A stretch of 25,615 nt of DNA from JAVBRU01 sp031547595 (GTDB taxonomy: Bacteria > Bacillota > Clostridia > Christensenellales > Aristaeellaceae): positions 1 to 25,615 of the forward strand of contig JAVBRU010000047.1 in assembly GCA_031547595.1 (NCBI GenBank). Direction: 5' to 3'. The translations under genes were made by a program, and so were the position numbers. The notes under the pieces were generated by a model that had not been told where the DNA came from, searched no databases, and saw only the letters and a program-made list of their open reading frames with translations. This document shows positions 1 through 7,414 of this stretch, piece after piece (position 1 is the stretch's first letter; every line of letters begins with the position of its first letter).

Positions 1-8
1 TTGTGATT

Positions 9-56
9 GTCGCTCCCGCTATGCGCGAGCGACCCGGCAAAACCTTCGGTTTGGCC
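9..56. other. Two tandem hairpins downstream of the helicase-loader gene
   Basis: Just past the stop of the helicase loader are two inverted repeats. The first pairs GTCGCTC (9-15) with GAGCGAC (27-33) and has an inner CGC/GCG extension after one mismatch. The second pairs AAACC with GGTTT around a TTC loop within 36-56. Neither is followed by a clear U-run on the minus strand, so a Rho-independent terminator is possible but not proven; they could also be processing or 3'-end-stabilising structures. The window edge prevents seeing the next gene. Confidence 0.35.
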
Positions 57-62
57 TAAACC

Positions 63-1025
63 CTACGCCAGAAACCTGATATCCTTGCCCCGGAAGGCCA
101 GCGCGGTAGCCCGGCGCTTATCCAGCAGGCGCGACAGCACGCGCTCTGTATACCTGGCCTTCAGCTCCGGCAGCGTCAGGTTGGTGCTGATCACCGTAGA
201 CATTCCCTGCATCTGGCGCTCATTAACGAGGTTGAAAATCTGCTCCACCGTGATGTTTTCCATCAGCGGCTCCATGCCCAGGTCGTCAATCAGCAGTAGT
301 TCGGCAGAAAAATATTGATCCGCCTGTTCCCCCGTGCGAGAGAAATAGGCATTTTTAAGGTCTGTCAACAGCTGATACGCCGTGACGCACAGCGCCGGGT
401 GTCCATGATCGCGCACACGCGCGGCAATGCATTGCAAAAGGAAAGTCTTGCCCGTGCCACTGCCCCCGTGCAACAGCAGCGTATGCCCACCGGGCTGCGG
501 ATAGCGGTTGGCAAAATCCTCGCACTTAGAGCGGATGACGCGCATCAGCTCCCGCTGGGTCACGTCGGTGTCCGGCAGGGGCACATCCGGGAAGCGCGTT
601 TCGTCGAAGGTTTCGAAGGTCGGGTGATCGGCACGGTCAAACGCATTGACACGCTCGTCATGCGCGCGGCGGATACACCCGCAGTATTGCCTAAGCGGAT
701 ACCCCGTCAGTCCCGTATCTTGACAAATATCGCAGGCATAAATGGGCGACAGATAATCCTCGGCATAGCCGTGCTGCTTCAAAAGCGCTCGAATCTGCCG
801 GTTGTATTGCTCCATCTGCTTCACAGGATCGCCGCTAAGCGGCTGTGTGAAAGCGCTGCGCGCGCTGCCCAGCACCATTTCGTGGCGCTCGTCCATCAGC
901 TTGGCAATATCCGGGTATCCGTCCCGCATTTCCTGACGGCGGCGTCCCTCCAGAAGCTCGTTTTGCTGGCGGCGCTGGGTGTATTCCTGCAAAAGCAGCG
1001 CAATGATCTTGCTATCCACGGGCAT
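63..1025 (-). CDS. DnaI/DnaC-type replicative helicase loader (AAA+ ATPase)
   Basis: This 320-residue protein is a AAA+ ATPase of the DnaC/DnaI family, which loads the replicative DnaB-type helicase onto DNA at origins and restarted forks. Visible features are Walker A GGSGTGKT (187-194), Walker B LLLIDD (243-248), a sensor-1-like STN (280-282) and a likely arginine finger in SRL (298-300). An N-terminal cysteine cluster (C98, C101, C115, C117) matches the zinc-binding region of Firmicutes DnaI, and the first 85 residues are helical and charged, as expected for the helicase-binding domain. The ATG start overlaps the 3' end of the upstream dnaD-like gene by 14 bases, so the two are probably translationally coupled. 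The family assignment is strong. Whether to call it dnaI or dnaC is only nomenclature, so no symbol is given. Confidence 0.93.
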   Translation of the reverse strand: MPVDSKIIALLLQEYTQRRQQNELLEGRRRQEMRDGYPDIAKLMDERHEMVLGSARSAFTQPLSGDPVKQMEQYNRQIRALLKQHGYAEDYLSPIYACDICQDTGLTGYPLRQYCGCIRRAHDERVNAFDRADHPTFETFDETRFPDVPLPDTDVTQRELMRVIRSKCEDFANRYPQPGGHTLLLHGGSGTGKTFLLQCIAARVRDHGHPALCVTAYQLLTDLKNAYFSRTGEQADQYFSAELLLIDDLGMEPLMENITVEQIFNLVNERQMQGMSTVISTNLTLPELKARYTERVLSRLLDKRRATALAFRGKDIRFLA

Positions 1026-2478
1026 TCCTCGCTTCCTGCATCAAATCGTCCGATACGGCCAGCAGCTCCTCCTGCGAGTATTGGCGCTGGGTGTATTGCT
1101 GGGCACTGACCATTTTGCCCCCGGCAGCCTTGCGCGGGGCGGGTTTTTGTGCCTTGGCCTGCGAAATATCGGTGATACCAGCCTCATGCCAGGCCGCCAG
1201 CACCTTATCGAGATAGGCGATTTTGCTGCCCTGCGCCGCGCGGGCTTGCTCCGCCGCAAAGAGCATCAGCTCCGCACTCATGCCCTGTGCGCACCATTTT
1301 TCGTACAGCGTGCGGTCTGCCGCGGTGGGGCGGCCGGTGTGCCCGCAAGCCTCGAACAATTGGAACAATTGACGGTTGGCCGCCAGCATGCGCTGCAAGT
1401 GCTCCTGGACGGCGGTCACGTTGGTTAGCCCTTTTTCCTTCCAGGATTCCGCCATGCGCTGCAGGGTATCCACCTTGCCGCCCGCGCGGGCGCAGTCCTC
1501 CGCCGCCATCAGCAGCACATCGTGGGGCAAAAGCACCGTCAATTCGCCATACAGGCGCTTGGCGGCCTCCGGCGTCAGGCGCACACCCAGCTTGTCAAAC
1601 AGCGCATAGACCTGCTTCAGCTCGTCCTTCTCCTGCGCCATCTGCTGCTGCACCTGCGTGGCGCTACGGCTGCCGGGAGTGGCTTTGCGGCTCATCAGGC
1701 CCTTTAATATAGCGTCCAGATAGGCAAAGGAAGGGTCGCCCTTGGTGGTTTCGCTGCACGCCTGGATGATGGCGTCCGGCTTGTAGTGCCATTCGTCCAC
1801 CCACTTTTTATATAAGGCCAGCTCGTCCTCTGTGGCGAGGCGGCGCTTGCCAAACTGCCGCAGCACGGCCTTCACGCCCTCGTGCACCGCCTGGTCATGC
1901 CGTAAATACGCGTCGGCCTCGTCAGCGGTTGTGATGCCCTCGTCCTTCATGGTGACGGCAAAGGGCTCGGCCAGCTTAAACGAAAAATTGACGCCGCGGA
2001 TGGCGATCAGATGGTTGATCAGCATCAACACCACCTCGGCGGGCAGCTGCACATCCTGCACCCACTCGTACGCCAGGGCGATTTCGCTGGGGCGCACCTT
2101 GCGCCGGTCGCCAAATGCGGCATACACGCTCTCGGCGAAATCCACATAGCTTTCATCGGCGGCGGAGGTGTGATTCTGCGACAGCGCACGCTGCCACACG
2201 GCATAGAAACGGTAAACAGGCGGGTTATCGCTGATACGCGACACCAGCCCCCGCCGCTCCCAATAGCGCAGGGCACCTTCTACCTCGCTTACAGACATGC
2301 TCAAATCCTTGGCCATAGCGGGGACACCATAGTCCTCGCTGGCCTGGTGGCTCTGGTACACGCCCCACAGGTAGACCTTCACATAATCGCCCTTCGCGGC
2401 AGGCAAATACTCCTGAATAAACAGGTTTTCAACAGCCGTTACGCCAAAGGCGTGTGCCGAGGCATCGCGCTCAAACAT
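1012..2478 (-). CDS. DnaD-domain primosome protein with several DDBH2-like repeats
   Basis: The protein (488 residues) belongs to the DnaD/DnaB group of Firmicutes primosome proteins, which remodel DNA and help recruit helicase with its loader. Residues about 15-95 look like the N-terminal winged-helix (DDBH1) domain. Four helical DDBH2-like units follow at roughly 115-192, 200-265, 287-363 and 370-440; three carry a YxxW-like motif (YEWV, YKKW, YEKW), while the third has YGEL. A basic/glutamine-rich tail ends the protein. An upstream GTG at 2484 would add two residues, but the AGGAG lies immediately before it and is spaced about 7-8 bases from the ATG at 2478, so the ATG is preferred. The gene start overlaps the EamA stop by 8 bases and its end overlaps the helicase loader, which supports joint function. 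Confidence 0.88.
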   Translation of the reverse strand: MFERDASAHAFGVTAVENLFIQEYLPAAKGDYVKVYLWGVYQSHQASEDYGVPAMAKDLSMSVSEVEGALRYWERRGLVSRISDNPPVYRFYAVWQRALSQNHTSAADESYVDFAESVYAAFGDRRKVRPSEIALAYEWVQDVQLPAEVVLMLINHLIAIRGVNFSFKLAEPFAVTMKDEGITTADEADAYLRHDQAVHEGVKAVLRQFGKRRLATEDELALYKKWVDEWHYKPDAIIQACSETTKGDPSFAYLDAILKGLMSRKATPGSRSATQVQQQMAQEKDELKQVYALFDKLGVRLTPEAAKRLYGELTVLLPHDVLLMAAEDCARAGGKVDTLQRMAESWKEKGLTNVTAVQEHLQRMLAANRQLFQLFEACGHTGRPTAADRTLYEKWCAQGMSAELMLFAAEQARAAQGSKIAYLDKVLAAWHEAGITDISQAKAQKPAPRKAAGGKMVSAQQYTQRQYSQEELLAVSDDLMQEARNARG

Positions 2479-3373
2479 GCGCACTCTCCTTTGTGCTTTC
2501 CATGCCCGCCATTTGGGACAGTACGACAGCCGCCAGCATCAACGCACAGCCGATGTATCCGGCAACGCCCATGCGCTCGGCCAATATCAGCGCACCGCCA
2601 ATGGCGCTGAACACCGCCTCCGAGGCGAGGATCAGCGCTGCATGCGTGGGCTTGGCATCCTTCTGGCCAATGGCCTGCAGGGTGTAGGCAATGGCGGTAG
2701 AGCCAACGCCCATGTAAATCAGCGGCAGCGCCGCCGCCCGAACTGCTTCCCAGGTGAGATTCTCAAAAATCAAAGCGCAGATCATATTGAGCACGCCAGC
2801 CGTCAGGAACTGCATCACGCACAGACGCATCGCAGGCGCTTTTTGCACCGCATGCCCGGTGATCAGGATGTGGGCAGACCAGAATATCGCGCTGATCAAC
2901 AGCAGAATATCCGTGCTTTGCAGCGAAAACGCCTCGCCCGGCGTGCAACACAAAAGGTACAGCGCGGGCAGCGCCAGCAACAGCGAAATCCACGTCTTAA
3001 AGCCCGTGCGGTGCCCCAGGAAAATCCCGATCACCGGCACCAGCACCACGTATAGCGAGGTGACAAAACCCGCCTTGCCCGCGCCAGAAATGGGCAGGCA
3101 GATCTGCTGCAAAAAAGAAGCGATAAACAATACCGCGCCAATCAGCGCGCCATAGCCCGCAGCCTTGCCATTACTTTCTTTTGTAGACTGCTGCTTTTTC
3201 TCGCTGCGCAGCATCACGGGCAGCAGCACCCCCGCGCCCATCAAAAAGCGCAGCCCATTAAACGAAAATGCGTCCAGTGCGTCCGCGCCTATGCGCTGCA
3301 CCACAAAGGCCAGGCCCCATATCACCGCCACCACCAACAAAATCAGCAGCGAGCGGAGTTCTCTTTTGTTCAT
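2471..3373 (-). CDS. EamA/DMT-family transporter
   Basis: A 300-residue integral membrane protein with about ten hydrophobic segments arranged as two EamA repeats (roughly 8-140 and 155-290). The N-terminal segment with VIWGLAFVVQ and the second-half motif GSTAIAYTLQAIGQ followed by ILASEAVFSAIGG are typical of the drug/metabolite transporter superfamily. Such proteins sit in the cytoplasmic membrane and export or import small metabolites; the substrate cannot be told from sequence. Its start ATG overlaps the stop of the upstream VTT-domain gene as ATGA, and its own stop overlaps the dnaD-like start, so it is a middle gene in a four-gene operon. A functional link to replication loading is not implied. 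Confidence 0.9.
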   Translation of the reverse strand: MNKRELRSLLILLVVAVIWGLAFVVQRIGADALDAFSFNGLRFLMGAGVLLPVMLRSEKKQQSTKESNGKAAGYGALIGAVLFIASFLQQICLPISGAGKAGFVTSLYVVLVPVIGIFLGHRTGFKTWISLLLALPALYLLCCTPGEAFSLQSTDILLLISAIFWSAHILITGHAVQKAPAMRLCVMQFLTAGVLNMICALIFENLTWEAVRAAALPLIYMGVGSTAIAYTLQAIGQKDAKPTHAALILASEAVFSAIGGALILAERMGVAGYIGCALMLAAVVLSQMAGMESTKESAHV

Positions 3374-4119
3374 TTTACGGGTGCTTCCTCACTTTCAGCC
3401 GGGTCGTCCTTGGGCATTTTGCGGTACCACCAGATGCACAGCAGGCTCACAATGATGGTGATGCCATAGGTGACAACGGCCAACCAGTATTTTTGCGCAC
3501 CCAGCATGCTGCCAGTCAGCGTGCTGGACACCACCGATGGGATGCGTGCAATGGTGGAAATCCACATAAACGTGCGGATTTTCATCGGCGTGATGCCAAT
3601 CAGATATACCATCAAATCCTTGGGCGTGCCGGGGATCAGGAACAATATAAACGTGAGCAGGTTCAGCTTTTTGCTGTTCATCATAAACGACAGCGATTTG
3701 ATTTTGTCTTTGCTGAAAAACAGCTCGACCACCTTGACGCCAAACTTGCCCACCACAAACATGATCAGTGCACTGGCCAGCGCCGCGCCAATCAGGCACA
3801 GAAGCGCGCCTTCCCAGGCGCCAAAGGCATAGCCTGCGCCCAGCTCAAACGGCTCGCCCGGGATCACCGCCACCACAACCTGCAGCATCATGATGCCGAT
3901 CATGGCAAACTTGCCCCACCAGCCGCAGCTTTCAATCCACTCGCGGAAAAGCTGCGGATCGCGCGCAGTTTTAATAAGGGGACGCCCCACAAAATACGCA
4001 ATCACCAGGCTGAATATAACCACAATTGCAGTAACCGTCAGGCTGACAATGCGCCGATGGCGCAATTCGGGGTCTATCACGGGGGTGGGTTTGTTGATGT
4101 TCTTTCCATTGTTCGCCAT
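3370..4119 (-). CDS. VTT/TVP38-TMEM64 family membrane protein
   Basis: A 249-residue polytopic membrane protein of the TVP38/TMEM64 (DedA-like, SNARE-associated/VTT) family. After a short polar N-terminus and one membrane helix it carries the diagnostic central segment PGEPFELGAGYAFG, then further hydrophobic helices and LIPGTPKDLMVYLIG, another conserved family motif. Related proteins act in lipid scrambling or membrane homeostasis, but the role of bacterial TVP38-type members is not settled. A GTG at 4128 is in frame, but the GGGAG element abuts it and is ideally spaced from the ATG at 4119, which is chosen. It is the first gene of the minus-strand operon behind the promoter at 4154-4182 and overlaps the EamA gene by four bases. 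Confidence 0.88.
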   Translation of the reverse strand: MANNGKNINKPTPVIDPELRHRRIVSLTVTAIVVIFSLVIAYFVGRPLIKTARDPQLFREWIESCGWWGKFAMIGIMMLQVVVAVIPGEPFELGAGYAFGAWEGALLCLIGAALASALIMFVVGKFGVKVVELFFSKDKIKSLSFMMNSKKLNLLTFILFLIPGTPKDLMVYLIGITPMKIRTFMWISTIARIPSVVSSTLTGSMLGAQKYWLAVVTYGITIIVSLLCIWWYRKMPKDDPAESEEAPVK

Positions 4120-4153
4120 GGCGCTCACTCCCTACTGCTTCAGATTGCGTTCC

Positions 4154-4182
4154 ATTATAGCATTTTATTCTATGCATTTCAA
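4154..4182 (-). promoter_or_regulatory. Sigma-A promoter for the VTT-EamA-dnaD-loader operon
   Basis: Read on the minus strand, TTGAAA (4177-4182) is followed by exactly 17 bases and then a perfect TATAAT (-10, 4154-4159). The predicted start of transcription lies near 4147, giving a short leader before the ATG at 4119. It lies in the divergent gap with the small membrane protein gene. Confidence 0.85.
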
Positions 4183-4247
4183 CTGCAGCGAATGGAAATC
4201 TGCCGTGGTGCATATGTATAGGCAAACGGGTAAGGAGGTCTTTTATT

Positions 4248-4667
4248 ATGGCACATACAGCGGTCAAGCGTGCGCGGCGCGCATCAACCAGTAAAAACAC
4301 CTGGCTATTGCGGGGCCTGCTGGTGGCGGTAGGCCTGACGGTGATAGCGGTCATCGTGTTCGCACTCATCATCGGCTTCACCGGCATGGGCGATGGCCCC
4401 ATCCATATCGTCAATCAGCTGATCAAACTGCTGGCCATCTTCATGGGCGTGCGCGCCGCAGTGCCGCGCGGCAGCGAGGGCGGGGCGCTTCGCGGGGCGC
4501 TGGTTGGCCTTTTGTATATGGGCCTTGGTGTGGCGCTTTACGCGCTGCTCAGCGGCCAGCAAATGACGCTGCTCAACTATCTGATGGACGTGTGCATGGG
4601 TATTGCTGCAGGCGGCCTCAGCGGTATGCTGCTGTCCAGCCTTTCGCCCAAAGTAGCCAAAAAATAG
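4248..4667 (+). CDS. TIGR04086/DUF3792-type small membrane protein
   Basis: A 139-residue membrane protein with a short basic N-terminus (to about residue 20) and four hydrophobic segments with glycine-rich turns. Its length, topology and the pattern of charged residues between helices 2 and 3 (RAAVPRGSEGGALRGAL) fit the TIGR04086/DUF3792 family common in Clostridia, which has no established function. The start is well supported by AAGGAGGT at the proper distance. The promoter is not clear; the best candidate is a weak TGGAAA (4193-4198) with TATAGG (4217-4222) at an 18-base spacing. The gene stands alone, divergent from the VTT operon and convergent with rpsU, and ends at the bidirectional terminator just downstream. 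Confidence 0.8.
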   Translation: MAHTAVKRARRASTSKNTWLLRGLLVAVGLTVIAVIVFALIIGFTGMGDGPIHIVNQLIKLLAIFMGVRAAVPRGSEGGALRGALVGLLYMGLGVALYALLSGQQMTLLNYLMDVCMGIAAGGLSGMLLSSLSPKVAKK

Positions 4668-4681
4668 AACGTTGAGGGCAC

Positions 4682-4719
4682 AAAAAAGTGGCTGTTGCAG
4701 AAGCGACAGTCACTTTTTT
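4682..4719. terminator. Bidirectional Rho-independent terminator
   Basis: A run of six A, a stem built from GTGGCTGT and ACAGTCAC (one mismatch) and then a run of six T form a terminator that works on both strands. It lies between the convergent TIGR04086-type gene and rpsU, and would end the small gene on the plus strand and the long heat-shock/rpsU operon on the minus strand. Confidence 0.85.
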
Positions 4720-4767
4720 CTACGTTGTGGGACTGCCGTATGATGCAACAGCCCCTTGGGGTACGAA

Positions 4768-4941
4768 TCAATACTTGCGCTTACGGGCGGCTTCCGCCTT
4801 CTTCTTGCGCTTTACGCTGGGCTTTTCGTAATGCTCACGCTTGCGAACCTCTGCGAGCACACCACTGCGGGCACATTGACGCTTGAAACGCTTAAGAGCG
4901 CTTTCCAAAGTCTCATTTTCCTTAACACGAACCTCAGACAC
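4768..4941 (-). CDS. rpsU: Small ribosomal subunit protein bS21
   Basis: The 57-residue product, starting MSEVRVKENETLESALKRFK and ending in a strongly basic tail (KRKKKAEAARKRKY), is bS21, the small-subunit protein near the mRNA 3'-end/anti-Shine-Dalgarno region that supports initiation. The length is normal for the family. A much longer in-frame ORF extends upstream, but family length and a GGGAGGG element set the start at the GTG at 4941. It is the last gene of the hrcA operon order seen in many Clostridia, yet it has its own strong promoter at 5015-5043 and a roughly 65-base leader, so it can be made without heat-shock induction. Confidence 0.96.
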   Translation of the reverse strand: MSEVRVKENETLESALKRFKRQCARSGVLAEVRKREHYEKPSVKRKKKAEAARKRKY

Positions 4942-4979
4942 CTGTTTTCCCTCCCTTCGCTCATCTCGCCAGGGACTAA

Positions 4980-4996
4980 CGCTGTTTGCCACAGCG
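4980..4996 (-). other. Stem-loop in the rpsU leader
   Basis: In the transcribed leader between the rpsU promoter and its GTG start, CGCTGT and ACAGCG pair around a five-base loop. It may only shape the leader, or it may take part in feedback by bS21; the sequence alone does not decide. Confidence 0.35.
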
Positions 4997-5014
4997 GATG
5001 GCGACCGTGCAATC

Positions 5015-5043
5015 ATTATACAGCGTTCAAACGGCGCAGTCAA
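5015..5043 (-). promoter_or_regulatory. rpsU: Sigma-A promoter for rpsU
   Basis: On the minus strand TTGACT (5038-5043), a 17-base spacer and a perfect TATAAT (5015-5020) lie in the 166-base gap between the HIT gene and rpsU. The -35 box is overlapped by an inverted repeat (CAACAGG 5041-5047 with CCTGTTG 5056-5062), which could be a binding site or a weak hairpin at the end of the HIT transcript. Confidence 0.85.
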
Positions 5044-5107
5044 CAGGTTTTTTGGCCTGTTGTATGTTTTTACACTTTCCTCACATATGCGGAAGAAATG
5101 CAACCAT

Positions 5108-5449
5108 TTACGCCATTTTTTCCGTCAACTTCTCTCCGCCCAGGATGTGAAAGTGCAGATGCGGCACGCTTTGCCGCGCATCCGCGCCGCAGTTGGACAC
5201 CAGGCGGTAGCCGTTTTCAAGCCCCGCAATGCCGGCAACTTTAGAGGCGGCGCGCATCAGCGCGGCCAGCTGCGCGTCGGTCAGAGCCGCAGCCTCGGTG
5301 AGGTTCGAAACATGCTGCTTGCTGACCAGCACGATGTGCGCGGCCGCCTGGGGCGCGATGTCATGGAAGGCATAGCAATGCTCGTCCTCATACACTTTCC
5401 GGGAGGGGATCTCCCCCGCCACAATGCGGCAAAAGATGCAATCCGTCAT
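5108..5449 (-). CDS. HIT family (HINT-type) nucleotide-binding hydrolase
   Basis: This 113-residue protein is a histidine-triad hydrolase of the HINT branch, which typically cleaves adenosine phosphoramidates or related nucleotidyl compounds in the cytoplasm. The catalytic triad is visible as HLHFHILGG (H97, H99, H101), with an N-terminal CIFC pair (C4, C7) and the conserved SKQHVSNL segment. The length is typical. The start overlaps the mtaB stop as ATGA and is preceded by AAAGGAGA. Its position between mtaB and rpsU is the conserved clostridial order. The true substrate in this organism is unknown. Confidence 0.94.
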   Translation of the reverse strand: MTDCIFCRIVAGEIPSRKVYEDEHCYAFHDIAPQAAAHIVLVSKQHVSNLTEAAALTDAQLAALMRAASKVAGIAGLENGYRLVSNCGADARQSVPHLHFHILGGEKLTEKMA

Positions 5450-6711
5450 GTCAATTCTCCTTTCACGCCCTCGCCTGTGCAGGCGGTGACGGTCACGTTT
5501 ACAAGGTCGCCCTCTTTGGTATCCGGCACTTGGCAGGGGATGTACTGCGGGGTGTAGCCGGTCTGGTTTTCCTCAATCAGCACGGCCTGACGGGTGCCAA
5601 TCAGCTGAGCACGGTAGGTAGCGCTGAGGGTTTCACTCAGGGCAATCAACTCATGCGCGCGCTGCTCCCGCACGGCCTTTGGCACCTGGCCGGGCATGGC
5701 GGCGGCGGCAGTGCCCTTGCGTGCGCTATAGGGGAACACATGCATCTTCGCGAAACCCAGTTTCTTGCAAAATTCCAGCGTTTCCTGATGCTCCTGGTCG
5801 GTCTCGCCGGGGAAGCCCGCGATTACGTCCGTGGTCAGCGCCAAGAGGGGGAAGGCGTGCCGAAGCCTGCTTGCGGCGTTCATGAACTCCTCGGCGCTAT
5901 AGCGGCGGCGCATGCGCTTTAGCACCGTATCGCTGCCCGATTGCAGCGACAGATGAAACTGCGGGCACACCTTGGGCATCGCGGCGAGTGCTTGCACAAA
6001 CGCTTCCGTCGCAATCACAGGCTCCAAAGAGCCCAGCCGGATGCGCGCTATCCCCGGCACATCGCAGGCTTTTACGGCATCCAGCAGCGTTTCTCCGCTT
6101 AGATCGCGGCCATAGCTTGTGAGGTGGATGCCGGTGAGCACCAGCTCCCGAAACCCTGCCTCCGCCAGGCGCTGCGCCTCCAACCGGATATCCGCAGGCG
6201 GCCTTGAACGGATGCCACCGCGCACATAGGGGATGATGCAGTAGGCGCAGTAGCGGTCGCAGCCCTCCTGAATCTTGAGGGTGGCGCGGGTGTGGCCCTC
6301 GTGGCGGGTGATATACAGCGGCTCGTAGGGCACACGCAGCACATCGGTGACCGCTGCCATGCGCACGTTTTGCGAAACTGCATCCTCCAGCAGCTGCACC
6401 ACCTCGCCGCGCCGGGCATTTCCCAGCACCAGCCGTGCACCGCTTTGAAGCAGCGCCTCGCCATCCCGCTGCGCCAGACATCCGGCAATGATCACCTCGG
6501 CCAGCGGGTTTTGCTTGTATGCGCGGCGCACCGCCTGCATGCTCTTTTTATCGCCCGTGCCGGTGACTGTGCAGGTGTTGACCACATATACATCGGCGGC
6601 TTCGTCGAAATTCTTGATCAGATACCCTGCGCGCTCAAAGGCCTCCAGCATGGCTTGGGAGTCATATTGGGTCACCTTGCAGCCCAGGGTGTGGAAGGCC
6701 ACTGTTTTCAT
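5446..6711 (-). CDS. mtaB: tRNA t6A37 methylthiotransferase MtaB
   Basis: A 421-residue radical-SAM methylthiotransferase that converts t6A to ms2t6A at position 37 of ANN-decoding tRNAs. The N-terminal UPF0004 domain shows the three cluster-binding cysteines C11, C47 and C78. The radical-SAM motif CDRYCAYC supplies C151, C155 and C158, and the C-terminal 60 residues have the look of a TRAM domain. The opening MKTVAFHTLGCKVTQYDSQ is typical of MtaB rather than MiaB or RimO. The start lies four bases past the rsmE stop with GGAG inside the rsmE end. The neighbours (rsmE, prmA, HIT, rpsU) are all translation-related, which supports the assignment. Confidence 0.95.
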   Translation of the reverse strand: MKTVAFHTLGCKVTQYDSQAMLEAFERAGYLIKNFDEAADVYVVNTCTVTGTGDKKSMQAVRRAYKQNPLAEVIIAGCLAQRDGEALLQSGARLVLGNARRGEVVQLLEDAVSQNVRMAAVTDVLRVPYEPLYITRHEGHTRATLKIQEGCDRYCAYCIIPYVRGGIRSRPPADIRLEAQRLAEAGFRELVLTGIHLTSYGRDLSGETLLDAVKACDVPGIARIRLGSLEPVIATEAFVQALAAMPKVCPQFHLSLQSGSDTVLKRMRRRYSAEEFMNAASRLRHAFPLLALTTDVIAGFPGETDQEHQETLEFCKKLGFAKMHVFPYSARKGTAAAAMPGQVPKAVREQRAHELIALSETLSATYRAQLIGTRQAVLIEENQTGYTPQYIPCQVPDTKEGDLVNVTVTACTGEGVKGELT

Positions 6712-6715
6712 TCTG

Positions 6716-7414
6716 TCACTCCATATTGCCCGTCAGCTGCATGATGCTGATCAGCGCGGCCAGCCCCGCCGTTTCGGTGCGGAAGATGCGCGGCCCCAGC
6801 GTGACCGGCACGGCATTAAGCCGCTCAATTTCCTCTGCGGCGATGCCGCCCTCCGGGCCGATGACAATGGCAATGTCCGTTTGTTTGTTCAGGCCTTTGC
6901 GGATGCTCATGCCTTTTGCTTCTTCCCAGGGCACCAGCGCCAGCTCGTGCGTGGTTATTTTTTCGCATAGCCTGGCAAAAGAAACCGGAGGATGCACCGT
7001 GGGCGTCACCGCTCGCCCCGCCTGCTTGGCGGCCTCGGCAGCAATGCGCTGCCAGCGCTCGGTTTTCTTTTGCGCGTCCTGCGCCGTCAATTTGCTGATG
7101 CAGCGCTGCATGGCCACCGGCACGATATCGCAAACGCCCGCTTCCGTGCACTTTTGCACAATCCAGTCCATCTTCTCGGCCTTGGGGATGCCTTGATAGA
7201 GCGTGATTTTCACACTGGGCTCCGGCGAGGGCAGCTGCGACAGAATCTCTGCCGCGCCGTTTTCCAGCAGCCTTGCGGCAAACAGCGCTTCTTCCAGTAT
7301 CAGTGTGATCTCGTCGCCCTCTTCCAGCCGCAGCACCTTATATGCGTGGTGCGCTTCGTCCGGCAACAGCTGCGCACTGTTTTCCCCTGTGCGCGCGGCA
7401 TAAAAGCGCGCCAT
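6716..7414 (-). CDS. rsmE: 16S rRNA m3U1498 methyltransferase RsmE
   Basis: The 232-residue product is the SPOUT-class methyltransferase that makes m3U1498 in 16S rRNA. An N-terminal PUA-like part (1-70) is followed by the SPOUT core with QKCTEAGV (87-94), AAEAAKQAGR (125-134), the SAM-binding loop IGPEGG (185-190) and LGPRIFRTETA (206-216). The reading frame stays open for 40 codons upstream, but those codons lie inside prmA. The natural start is the ATG at 7414, which shares its A with the prmA stop (TGATG) and gives the usual family length. No strong ribosome binding site is visible, so translation probably depends on coupling to prmA. Confidence 0.95.
   Translation of the reverse strand: MARFYAARTGENSAQLLPDEAHHAYKVLRLEEGDEITLILEEALFAARLLENGAAEILSQLPSPEPSVKITLYQGIPKAEKMDWIVQKCTEAGVCDIVPVAMQRCISKLTAQDAQKKTERWQRIAAEAAKQAGRAVTPTVHPPVSFARLCEKITTHELALVPWEEAKGMSIRKGLNKQTDIAIVIGPEGGIAAEEIERLNAVPVTLGPRIFRTETAGLAALISIMQLTGNME

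Noticed and set aside
5041..5062. Hairpin after the HIT gene as a terminator
   Set aside because: The minus-strand 3' side is followed by ACTGC, not a U-run, so termination is unlikely; it is kept only as a possible control element of rpsU.
4768..5103. A 111-residue bS21 with a long N-terminal extension
   Set aside because: The upstream part runs through the rpsU promoter and lacks any family similarity; the GTG at 4941 with GGGAGGG gives the normal length.
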